Shown: positions 30,644 through 37,879 of the stretch, piece after piece
Layout: the number at the start of each line of letters is the position of its first letter
Numbering within the stretch: the stretch's first letter is position 1
Source: an uncultured Pelagibacteraceae bacterium
GTDB taxonomy: Bacteria; Pseudomonadota; Alphaproteobacteria; Pelagibacterales; Pelagibacteraceae
DNA: 47,423 bases
Assembly: GCA_902520355.1 (NCBI GenBank)
Contig: CABYNK010000002.1
Location: 1-47,423 of the forward strand
Reading direction: 5' to 3'
Notes under the pieces: model-generated
Told to the model about the DNA's origin: nothing
Databases searched by the model: none
The model's input: the letters and a program-made list of their open reading frames with translations, nothing else
Position numbers and translations under genes: made by a program

Positions 30644-31756
30644 TTAATTTGTTACTCTCTTTTTTTGCAATTCAGGCAAAGGTAAGTAAGGCACTACACC
30701 TGAACCAGCATTTTTTTCAATAATCACTTTATCAATATCAGCTAAAACTTTTTCCATAGTTTCTAAATACATTCTTTCTTGTGTTACAGATTTTGCATTC
30801 TTATATTCATTATAGATTGCTAAGAACCTACTTGCTTCACCCTCAGCTTTTGCTACGACTTCTTTCTTGTACGCTTCAGCTGCTTGTAGAATTTTTTCTG
30901 CCTCCCCTCGAGCTCTTGGAATAACATCGTTTGCATAAGCTTCAGCCTCATTTTTCGATCTTTCCATGTCAGCTCTTGCAGCCTGTACATCTCTAAATGC
31001 ATCGATTACTTGATCTGGTGGGTCAGCTTTTTGTGTTTGAACTTGTGTAATCTGAATACCACTAGTGTATTCATCTAAAATCTTTTGAATAATTTCTTGT
31101 GTGTCTGTTTCTATAACTGACCTTCCCTCTGTTAGAATAGGTTGAATATCAGATCTTGCTATTACTTCTCTCATTGCAGTTTCTGCTGCTGCTTTAACTG
31201 TACCTTCTGGGTCTTGAATTTTGAATAAAAAATTTCCTGCATCTTTAATTACCCAGAAAACTGAAAAATCGATATTAACAATATTTTCATCCCCAGTTAG
31301 CATCAAACTTTCTTGAGGTACATCTGCTACTCCACCTTGAGATGTAAAACCACTATCTCTTTCAGATCTAAAACCAATATCAATTCTATTAACTTTTGTA
31401 ACCTTTGGAGTAAGCACAGACTCTACGGGAAAAGGAATATGATAATTTAATCCGGGTTGAGTCGTTTTTACAAATTTACCAAATCTTAAAACTACACCTT
31501 GTTCATCTGGTAAAACTCTATAAAGGCCGCTTGCCAGCCAAACAAACCCTAAAATCATTAAGACTAAAATTGCTTGCTTGCCTCCAGAGGAACTTCCTCC
31601 TGGTAAAAATTTTTTTATCTTTTCTTGAAATTCTCTAATAATTTTGTCTATATCTGGTGGAGTTGGACCTCGGCCTGAGCCATTACCGCTTCCGCCACTG
31701 CCTCCAGGGGGTGTTCCCCAAGGACTTCCTCCACTTTGTCTAAATTCATCTGGCAT
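30644..31756 (-). CDS. hflK: HflK, SPFH-domain regulator of FtsH
   Basis: 370 residues. A Gly/Pro/Ser-rich cytoplasmic tail (1-50, GTPPGGSGGSGNGSGRG), a membrane segment (about 64-83) and the SPFH domain (PDEQGVVLRFGKFV). The downstream coiled-coil section has DVQAARADMERSKNEAEAYAN and PRARGEAEKILQAAEAYK, as in all HflK. First gene of the leftward hflK-hflC-DUF2065-deg operon; its promoter must lie in the 51-base divergent gap with mrp. Confidence 0.96.
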   Translation of the reverse strand: MPDEFRQSGGSPWGTPPGGSGGSGNGSGRGPTPPDIDKIIREFQEKIKKFLPGGSSSGGKQAILVLMILGFVWLASGLYRVLPDEQGVVLRFGKFVKTTQPGLNYHIPFPVESVLTPKVTKVNRIDIGFRSERDSGFTSQGGVADVPQESLMLTGDENIVNIDFSVFWVIKDAGNFLFKIQDPEGTVKAAAETAMREVIARSDIQPILTEGRSVIETDTQEIIQKILDEYTSGIQITQVQTQKADPPDQVIDAFRDVQAARADMERSKNEAEAYANDVIPRARGEAEKILQAAEAYKKEVVAKAEGEASRFLAIYNEYKNAKSVTQERMYLETMEKVLADIDKVIIEKNAGSGVVPYLPLPELQKKRVTN

Positions 31757-31807
31757 ACGGCAATCTATATAATGTCTTTATGTAGAAAAACAAGTTAAGA
31801 TCTAATA
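31757..31807. promoter_or_regulatory. Divergent promoter region between hflK and mrp
   Basis: This 51-base gap must serve both directions. On the plus strand TATAAT lies at 31768-31773, with a poor -35 (TTCATC, 31745-31750) 17 bases upstream. On the minus strand TATATA overlaps the same spot, with TTGTTT 16 bases upstream. The two -10 elements overlap, so the promoters may exclude each other. No operator-like inverted repeat seen. Confidence 0.35.
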
Positions 31808-32632
31808 ATGCCAAAGGAAAAACCTGAATTAAGTGACGCAATGAGAACTAAAATGAGTGGTAAATTACCAGTCAAAAATTCAATTAAAGGCACCAAGTTT
31901 ACTATCGCTATTTCCAGTGCAAAAGGGGGTGTTGGAAAATCTACTTTTGCTACAAACTTAGCTTTAGCTCTTAATAAAGTTGGATGTAAAGTGGGTATAT
32001 TGGATGCCGACATTTATGGTCCATCAATACCTAAAATGTTAGGAATTAATGAAAAACCAAAAAGTGACGGACAAAAATTAGACCCTATAGTTAAGTACAA
32101 TATTCAATGTATGTCCATCGGGTTCCTTACTGATCAGCAAACACCTATGATTTGGCGAGGACCAATGGTAACAAGTGCAATTAGAACTTTCACGCAAAAA
32201 GTTAATTGGAAAGACTTAGATTTCATAATAATTGATATGCCTCCAGGAACCGGAGATACACAATTAACATTTTCACAAGAAATAAAAATGGATGGAGCTA
32301 TTATCGTTTCTACTCCTCAAGAGGTGGCTTTGTTAGATGTAATAAGAGGTATAAGAATGTTTGATAAACTTGGAGTAAAAATTTTAGGTCTTATTGATAA
32401 CATGAGTTACTTTAATGGAGATGATGGAAAAAAATATAATATTTTTGGTGATGGAGGAGTAAAAAGGACTGCAGAAGAATTTAAAAAAGAATTTTTAGGT
32501 GAAATACCAATTAATCCTGAGGTAGGAAAATCTGGTGATTTAGGGAAACCAATAGTAGAGGAAAGTCCTAATCATGAAATTTCTAAAATTTATTTAGATT
32601 TTGCAAATAAAATTAAATCTATCTATTTTTAA
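31808..32632 (+). CDS. Mrp/ApbC-type iron-sulfur cluster carrier ATPase
   Basis: 274 residues. Deviant Walker A K39-G-G-V-G-K-S-T46 (SSAKGGVGKST), DADIYGPSIPKMLG, DMPPGTGDTQLT and the IDNMSYF region identify the Mrp/NBP35 family. The N-terminal MIP18/DUF59 domain of longer Mrp proteins is missing; only about 30 residues precede the ATPase. The CxxC cluster-binding pair is also absent (NGDDGKKYNIFG), as I recall in other alphaproteobacterial copies. It probably carries Fe-S clusters to apo-proteins. No Shine-Dalgarno is obvious before the ATG. Confidence 0.92.
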   Translation: MPKEKPELSDAMRTKMSGKLPVKNSIKGTKFTIAISSAKGGVGKSTFATNLALALNKVGCKVGILDADIYGPSIPKMLGINEKPKSDGQKLDPIVKYNIQCMSIGFLTDQQTPMIWRGPMVTSAIRTFTQKVNWKDLDFIIIDMPPGTGDTQLTFSQEIKMDGAIIVSTPQEVALLDVIRGIRMFDKLGVKILGLIDNMSYFNGDDGKKYNIFGDGGVKRTAEEFKKEFLGEIPINPEVGKSGDLGKPIVEESPNHEISKIYLDFANKIKSIYF

Positions 32633-32668
32633 TTTTTTAGTAAAAGATTGATCAATTATTAATTATAA

Positions 32669-34117
32669 ATGATAAAAAAAAATAGAGTGTTATTGGTAAT
32701 CTTAATTAGTTTTTTATTATCAATAATTTTATCAATATATAATATTAAAAATCACGACAAAAATATAATTTCCAAAGACGGAATTTCCTATCACAAGATG
32801 ATTAAATATGATGTTTATCGATATTTAAGTCATGGTGATGAAATAAAGAATCAGCTCAAGTCAGGTATAAATTTTTTTGAAACTGGTAGAGAACACTACA
32901 CAAAATATTTGCCTCCAAGAGTTATGGCTGCTTATTACTATATTTTTGACCTAAATTTATTTGAGGATGAAAGCAAAATAAAAATTAATACAAACATACA
33001 TTTCAAATATCTTTTTTTTCAATGTTTTATTTATTTCTTTAGTGTTTGGGTTTTTTACTTATCTTTATCTAAGCAAATAAATAAGAATATTATATTCTTT
33101 ATTATTTCATTTCTATGTTTGGAGCCGACAATAAATCAATATCACTCAACTTTTTGGAGTGAATCAATTTTTTTTTCTATCCAAATATTATTAATGGCTT
33201 TAATACTAAAAAAAGAAAATTCTATTTTAAATTTTGGATTAATAGGTTTTTTTCTAGCAATCTTAAGTTTGCAAAAAGAATACTCCATTTTTTATATTTT
33301 TTTTATTTTTATTTATTTCATTTTAATAAAGGAAAAGAGAATTTTTCCGAAATTCACTATAATGTTATTACTTTTTATTTTAGTTCAATCTATTTTAGGT
33401 TTTAATAATTATTTTAGATCAGGAAAATTTTATATCATGACTGCGGACTCTAAAGTAAACATATTCAATGATATGGTTACTCATGTGGTATCAAAAAAAC
33501 TAAATATATCTCATAGAGAATTTGTAGAATCAGAGGGAAAAGTAGTGTTAAATTGGCTTAATGAAAACTCAATACCTTTTGATGCTGTAAAGTTAAAATC
33601 TTTATATTCTGAAAATGGAAATAATTATAATGCTCCAAAATGGCTTGACTATAGAGATACTATTTCAGAGGAAGATAAAATAAAATTTGACAATTTTATT
33701 AGACAAAGAACAGTTGAGTATATTTTTGATTATCCAGCTGAATTTTTTTACAGAATAATAAAAAATTCTCTTCATATTACTTTATTAAATCCTTTTCATA
33801 TCTATTCTGACCATAATTTTAGATCTGGAGAAATTTATTATTTTAGCGATAAACATAATGAACTTGTTAAATATAGAATAATTTATTCTTCAGTTTTATA
33901 TTTTGTGTGTATGCTTGGACTCATTCAAATGATTAAAAAAAAAGAATTTAACTTATTATTATTTTTATCATTGTCTATTATATATTTTTATGGTCTTGTT
34001 TCATGGAATGGAAATACTAGATATTTTATACCAGCGTTTATTTATGCCTCATTATTTTTTGGTTATGGTGCCGATAAGATGATTAATTTTAATAAGAAAA
34101 AAAATGAAATCGAATAA
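32669..34117 (+). CDS. Multi-pass membrane protein, possible GT-C-type glycosyltransferase
   Basis: 482 residues. One N-terminal membrane segment (about 7-25), an extracytoplasmic loop with acidic residues and a GREHYTKYLPPR motif (about 73-84), then about eight more hydrophobic segments between 112 and 255, a soluble stretch (255-390) and final membrane segments (about 400-475). This layout resembles GT-C enzymes using polyprenyl-phosphate sugars, but I see no decisive family motif. It overlaps the sugar aminotransferase gene by 14 bases, and a polyprenol-type GT2 lies just beyond, so a glycan role is plausible. AT content is even higher than that of the neighbours. Confidence 0.6.
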   Translation: MIKKNRVLLVILISFLLSIILSIYNIKNHDKNIISKDGISYHKMIKYDVYRYLSHGDEIKNQLKSGINFFETGREHYTKYLPPRVMAAYYYIFDLNLFEDESKIKINTNIHFKYLFFQCFIYFFSVWVFYLSLSKQINKNIIFFIISFLCLEPTINQYHSTFWSESIFFSIQILLMALILKKENSILNFGLIGFFLAILSLQKEYSIFYIFFIFIYFILIKEKRIFPKFTIMLLLFILVQSILGFNNYFRSGKFYIMTADSKVNIFNDMVTHVVSKKLNISHREFVESEGKVVLNWLNENSIPFDAVKLKSLYSENGNNYNAPKWLDYRDTISEEDKIKFDNFIRQRTVEYIFDYPAEFFYRIIKNSLHITLLNPFHIYSDHNFRSGEIYYFSDKHNELVKYRIIYSSVLYFVCMLGLIQMIKKKEFNLLLFLSLSIIYFYGLVSWNGNTRYFIPAFIYASLFFGYGADKMINFNKKKNEIE

Positions 34118-35207
34118 TATTTTTGTTTGGAGCTATTTAGAAGATTATAAAAAAAAGAGAAAAAAAATTCTAAATTTAGTTGATAAAGTGTTTAAATCTG
34201 GATCCTTAGTGCTCTCAAAAGAAGTATTAAACTTTGAAAATAATTTTTCAAAATTTACAAATAATAAATATGGTGTAGGTGTAAATAGTGGCACTGATGC
34301 TTTAAGAATCGCATTGATGGCTGCAGGTATTAAAAAAGATGATGAAGTAATCACTGTCTCAAACACTGCAGTTCCAACAGTGTGTGCAATTGTAGAATGT
34401 GGAGCAAAACCGATTTTTGTTGATATCAATGAAAAAGATTTTTTAATTGATGTTTCAAAAATTGAGGAAAAAATAAATAAAAAAACTAAAGCTATAATTC
34501 CTGTAAATCTTTACGGTCAATCAGCAGATTACGAAAGAATTAACAAAATTGCTAAAAAATTTAATTTAAAAGTTATTGAAGATTGTGCCCAGTCAGCAGG
34601 TTCTCTTTATAAAGGTAAGCCAAGTGGTTCTCATGGTGATTTAGCTGCTTTTTCATTTTATCCTACAAAAATTTTAGGAGCATATGGTGATGGTGGCATG
34701 GTAGTTACTAATAATAAGAATTATTTTATTAAAGCAAGAAAATTAAGGAAATATGGAATGTCAAAACTATATTATTCAGAATTTCATGGTGTAAATTCAA
34801 GATTAGACGAGGTCCAAGCTGCAATATTGAATTTTCAATTAAGCAAATTAAATCAAAATATTATCAAAAGAAGAAGAATAGCTAAAATTTATAATGAAAA
34901 CATTAATAGTGACAAACTAATTAAACCAATCGAAGGTAAAAATAATTTTCACGGTTATTATATTTATGTCGTCAGGCATGCTCAACGTAATAAGTTTATG
35001 AGTTATTTAAAAAAAAATAATGTTTTTTGTAATATTTCATATCCTTTCCCAATTCATTCAATGAAAGGTTATAAGCATTTACATAAAAAAAAAGAAAAAT
35101 TAAAAATTACAGATAAGTTATCAAAACAAATTTTTTCTTTACCTATGTATCCTGAACTAAGAATTAATGATGTTGAAAGAGTGATAAAACTAATAAATAA
35201 TTTTTAA
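34104..35207 (+). CDS. DegT/DnrJ/EryC1-family sugar aminotransferase
   Basis: 367 residues. PLP lysine K189 in SFYPTKILGAYGDGG and the pyridine-binding D160 in VIEDCAQSAG. GVNSGTDAL (58-66) and the substrate-loop text GVNSRLDEVQAAIL are standard for this family. It transfers an amino group onto a 3- or 4-keto nucleotide sugar. The sequence feels closest to dTDP-3-amino-dideoxyhexose transaminases (FdtB/QdtB type), but substrate is not certain. It overlaps the upstream membrane protein by 14 bases. No dehydratase or isomerase gene for the sugar is in this window. Confidence 0.9.
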   Translation: MKSNNIFVWSYLEDYKKKRKKILNLVDKVFKSGSLVLSKEVLNFENNFSKFTNNKYGVGVNSGTDALRIALMAAGIKKDDEVITVSNTAVPTVCAIVECGAKPIFVDINEKDFLIDVSKIEEKINKKTKAIIPVNLYGQSADYERINKIAKKFNLKVIEDCAQSAGSLYKGKPSGSHGDLAAFSFYPTKILGAYGDGGMVVTNNKNYFIKARKLRKYGMSKLYYSEFHGVNSRLDEVQAAILNFQLSKLNQNIIKRRRIAKIYNENINSDKLIKPIEGKNNFHGYYIYVVRHAQRNKFMSYLKKNNVFCNISYPFPIHSMKGYKHLHKKKEKLKITDKLSKQIFSLPMYPELRINDVERVIKLINNF

Positions 35208-35225
35208 TTATTTATTTTTTTTTTT
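35192..35225 (+). terminator. AT-only intrinsic terminator between convergent genes
   Basis: AATAAATAA (35192-35200) and TTATTTATT (35208-35216) form a perfect 9-bp inverted repeat with a 7-base loop, followed on the plus strand by nine T (35217-35225). It spans the stop codons of both convergent genes. The stem has no G-C pair, so it is weak by usual rules, but position and T-tract suit a terminator for the plus-strand glycan genes. Confidence 0.45.
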
Positions 35226-36146
35226 GATATAATTAATTATATACTGCTCCTCTTTATTCACGTTTTTCAATATTTTTCCAACATATTCTCCTATAAGTCC
35301 AAGGAAGAGCATTTGCACACCTGAGAAGAAAAATATTACACTTATTATAGTTGAGTATCCTAAAGGTAGATTTGGATTTAAAATTTTTTCTACAATAATT
35401 GAAAGAATAAATAAAAAACTAACTATTGTTAAAAAAAAACCGATAATAGAAAATATATGTATTGGAACAGTAGAAAAATTAGTTATTAGGTTCGCATAAT
35501 GTCTCGCTAATTTACCCAGAGTGTAACTGGATTGACCTTTTTTTCTTAACGAGTGTGTCACCTCAAATGATCCTAGGTTGTTTGATGCTGATAAAATTAG
35601 TCCATCTATATATGGAAAAGGTCCTTTGTATTTTGTAATTTGATTGATTAAATCTTTTTTAATTGCTTTAAAACTACTAAAGTAAATATCTTTGGGTTTT
35701 TTTAAAAATATCTCCGCGCTATAATTTGCTATTTTACTCATCAAATTTCTTAAAAATGAGTCCTTTTTTTCAGTGTACTTGCAAAACACAACGTCAAACT
35801 TATTTTTTAAAGTATACTCTGCTAATCTCACTGCTTCACTTGGTATAATTTGATTATCATCCATTATTATTGCAATATCGCCCTCACAGTTACGCAAACC
35901 CGCCATTATTGCATTATGTTCTCCGAAATTTTTTGAAAGTTTCAAATAAGTAATTTTATCGGAAAATTTTGAACACAACTCTAAACAAATATTGTGTGTT
36001 AAATTATCTGGACTACAGTCATTTATAATAACTATCTCAATTTTATATTCGTTAAAAACATTTACTAATTCTTCAACTAGGTCGGAAAGACTTTTTTCAC
36101 CTTTGTAAGTGGGAATTATAATTGAAATTGTATCATTATTTTTCAT
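35208..36146 (-). CDS. Polyprenol-phosphate-type GT2 glycosyltransferase (DPM1/GtrB-like)
   Basis: 312 residues. GT-A domain with SIIIPTYKGEKSL (8-20), VIINDCSPD (55-63) and the metal-site region AIIMDDNQIIPSEAV, then two C-terminal membrane segments (about 230-290), as in GtrB/ArnC/dolichyl-phosphate mannose synthase relatives. Such enzymes charge undecaprenyl phosphate with a sugar for use by GT-C transferases, matching the membrane protein at 32669. It abuts the aminotransferase tail-to-tail with no spacer. Confidence 0.88.
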   Translation of the reverse strand: MKNNDTISIIIPTYKGEKSLSDLVEELVNVFNEYKIEIVIINDCSPDNLTHNICLELCSKFSDKITYLKLSKNFGEHNAIMAGLRNCEGDIAIIMDDNQIIPSEAVRLAEYTLKNKFDVVFCKYTEKKDSFLRNLMSKIANYSAEIFLKKPKDIYFSSFKAIKKDLINQITKYKGPFPYIDGLILSASNNLGSFEVTHSLRKKGQSSYTLGKLARHYANLITNFSTVPIHIFSIIGFFLTIVSFLFILSIIVEKILNPNLPLGYSTIISVIFFFSGVQMLFLGLIGEYVGKILKNVNKEEQYIINYIKKKNK

Positions 36147-36198
36147 ATAATAATTTTAAGTATTATTATGCCTTTTAAATTAAAGAGGTAAGCCTAAT

Positions 36199-37146
36199 TT
36201 AAACAATTTTTTCTTGAAGATCAAAGGCTATCATCAGCTCATTCCACTCTCTTTTGGAGAGTCCAGAGCTATCAACATTAACTTCTTGACCTTTGATAAG
36301 TTTCTGAATGATAACTTTTCCCTTTGCTGAAACTTCTGTGCCACCAACTCTATAATCCATAAATGCTTCGTAAGTAATTGGGACCCATCTCTTTAAAGTG
36401 TCTAACATTATATCTGCATATACTCGAATTTCATATTGAGCATGATGATCGGCTCTTAATCTTAAAAAATTCATAAGGTTTAATAAATCTGTTTTCCAAT
36501 ACCACTGTGTGTAAGTGTTTAATGTCAGGTTCATTCTTGCAAGTTCTCTTGCCAACCCTTTTTTATTATCATCTATAGTAGATCCATCATATTTTTCATT
36601 GAGCATTGTTTCATAATTTGCATATGTTCGTTCAGCATCATTCTTTAAAAGTTCTAAAACCTCATTTGCTTGATCCCCTTCCAATACATCTCCCCTGCCT
36701 TGTCTGTTAGATTTTGATTGAGCGGCAAGATTTTCTTTGGTGGGTAAATAAAATTCTTTATCTAAAATTGAATACCTTGCAGAATATTCGTTTACATTTG
36801 CAGTTCTATGTCTAATCCATTGACGAGCTATAAAAATCGGAAGTTTGATATGATATTTAATTTCACACATTTCAAATGGTGTGCTATGCCAATGACGCAT
36901 TAAATATTTAATCAAACCCGAATCTGTGGAAACTTGTTTGGTGCCTTTACCATATGAAACTCTTGCTGATTGAACTATTGAGGTGTCGTCTCCCATATAA
37001 TCAACAACCCTTACAAAACCATGGTCAAGAGCAGGAATCGCTTCATAAAGAATTTTTTCCAATTCAGGCACAGTTACTCTTTTTGTTGAATTACTTTGTG
37101 ATTGTTGACTCTTTATCTCTGCAATTTGATCTTTTGTTAATTTCAT
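36199..37146 (-). CDS. thyX: Flavin-dependent thymidylate synthase ThyX
   Basis: 315 residues when started at the ATG at 37146. The signature RHR-x7-S-x-R is exact: R112[10 protein letters not shown]122-A-R124. Substrate-site text [16 protein letters not shown] (78-93) and the C-terminal [19 protein letters not shown] also fit. It makes dTMP from dUMP using FAD and methylene-tetrahydrofolate. The frame stays open up to an ATG at 37269, but those 41 extra codons are antisense to the tmRNA acceptor piece and have no ThyX homology that I recognise, so the shorter start is chosen. It is somewhat longer than typical ThyX (about 220-300). Confidence 0.95.
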   Translation of the reverse strand: MKLTKDQIAEIKSQQSQSNSTKRVTVPELEKILYEAIPALDHGFVRVVDYMGDDTSIVQSARVSYGKGTKQVSTDSGLIKYLMRHWHSTPFEMCEIKYHIKLPIFIARQWIRHRTANVNEYSARYSILDKEFYLPTKENLAAQSKSNRQGRGDVLEGDQANEVLELLKNDAERTYANYETMLNEKYDGSTIDDNKKGLARELARMNLTLNTYTQWYWKTDLLNLMNFLRLRADHHAQYEIRVYADIMLDTLKRWVPITYEAFMDYRVGGTEVSAKGKVIIQKLIKGQEVNVDSSGLSKREWNELMIAFDLQEKIV

Positions 37147-37154
37147 GATTGTTA

Positions 37155-37182
37155 TTGAATCTCTAGTAATTCCTTTTATATT
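37155..37182 (+). promoter_or_regulatory. Candidate promoter of the tmRNA gene
   Basis: TTGAAT (37155-37160), 16-base spacer, TATATT (37177-37182). Transcription would begin at about 37189, exactly where the GTTGG-ATTT-CCAAC hairpin starts the acceptor piece. Match to sigma-70 consensus is four of six and five of six, and the position agrees with the independently inferred RNA end. It lies immediately upstream of, and antisense to, the thyX leader. Confidence 0.55.
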
Positions 37183-37188
37183 AATAAA

Positions 37189-37450
37189 GTTGGATTTCCA
37201 ACTATGACGATAAACGAATTTCGTAATAACCATTGCGGACGTGGGGGCAGTACCCACCACCTCCACCATTTACAACTTATGGGGGTGAACTAGATTCGAC
37301 GAGTGACTAAAGGCTATTCTTTCGTTCGGAATTGTTCCTCCGTAAAGGGCTAATTTATAATTGCTAACGAAAGTTACGCACTTGCTGCTTAATTAACTTT
37401 GTTAATTAGGTAAACGGGGTTCGGGGCACCTGGCAACAGAACGCCCCTTG
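37189..37450 (+). ncRNA. ssrA: Permuted two-piece tmRNA (SsrA), tag ANESYALAA
   Basis: The gene is circularly permuted, as in alphaproteobacteria. The acceptor piece (about 37189-37268) opens with hairpin GTTGG/CCAAC, has a T-arm stem GTGGG/CCCAC (37241-37245 / 37253-37257) and ends CACCTCC-A-CCA (37258-37268). A 12-base spacer follows. The coding piece (37281 to about 37450) starts GGGGGTG, which pairs with CACCTCC to give a 7-bp acceptor stem with the alanine identity pair G3-U70, then the typical AGATTCGACGAG. The tag frame 37363-37392 reads GCT AAC GAA AGT TAC GCA CTT GCT GCT TAA. An H-type pseudoknot follows: GTTC/GAAC interleaved with GGGGC/GCCCC (37419-37446). It rescues stalled ribosomes with SmpB. 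Exact piece ends are inferred. Confidence 0.93.
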
Positions 37451-37454
37451 CAAA

Positions 37455-37826
37455 CTATTTAATATACTTACTTAGATCTGGCTTAAAGTAATTAGGACCT
37501 TTCATTACTTTTCCATTATAATCATAGATTGGTTTACCATTATTATCTAATTTGCTCATATTTGAATTTTGAACTTCCTCAAAACATTTATCAAGATTTA
37601 TACCGAAAGCATGTCCTGCACCATAGGTTACATAAAGGATATCTGTTAATGCGTCAGCTACTTCAACTAAATCTTTTTTATTCATTGCCTCTATTAATTC
37701 ATTAAGTTCTTCCTCAATAAGACTCAATCTTAGTTGATTTATCTTCTCTGTGCTAAATGAAGAATTTTTTTTAACTTCTTGGCCAAAAGTTTTCATAAAA
37801 ATACCTACTTTTTCAAAATTTGTCAT
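37455..37826 (-). CDS. MazG/PRA-PH-like all-alpha NTP pyrophosphohydrolase
   Basis: 123 residues, helical. Metal-binding pattern E39-E40-xx-E43 (SLIEEELNELIEA) and E55-xx-D58...D62 (VEVADALTDILY) is that of the all-alpha NTP-PPase superfamily (MazG, dUTPase, HisE relatives), which convert NTPs or dNTPs to NMP and PPi. Substrate unknown; the neighbour thyX makes a nucleotide-pool role plausible. Its 3' end stops a few bases from the end of the tmRNA on the other strand, so readthrough would give antisense tmRNA. Confidence 0.78.
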   Translation of the reverse strand: MTNFEKVGIFMKTFGQEVKKNSSFSTEKINQLRLSLIEEELNELIEAMNKKDLVEVADALTDILYVTYGAGHAFGINLDKCFEEVQNSNMSKLDNNGKPIYDYNGKVMKGPNYFKPDLSKYIK

Positions 37827-37879
37827 TTTGCTCCTGTTAGTTATCCATTTTTTAATATATAAATGTCAAAGAATTATCA

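Noticed and set aside
37201-37280. A tRNA gene suggested by the T-arm-like GTGGG...CCCAC and CCA
   Set aside because: No anticodon arm; the next bases form the other half of a tmRNA acceptor stem, so it is the acceptor piece of the permuted tmRNA.
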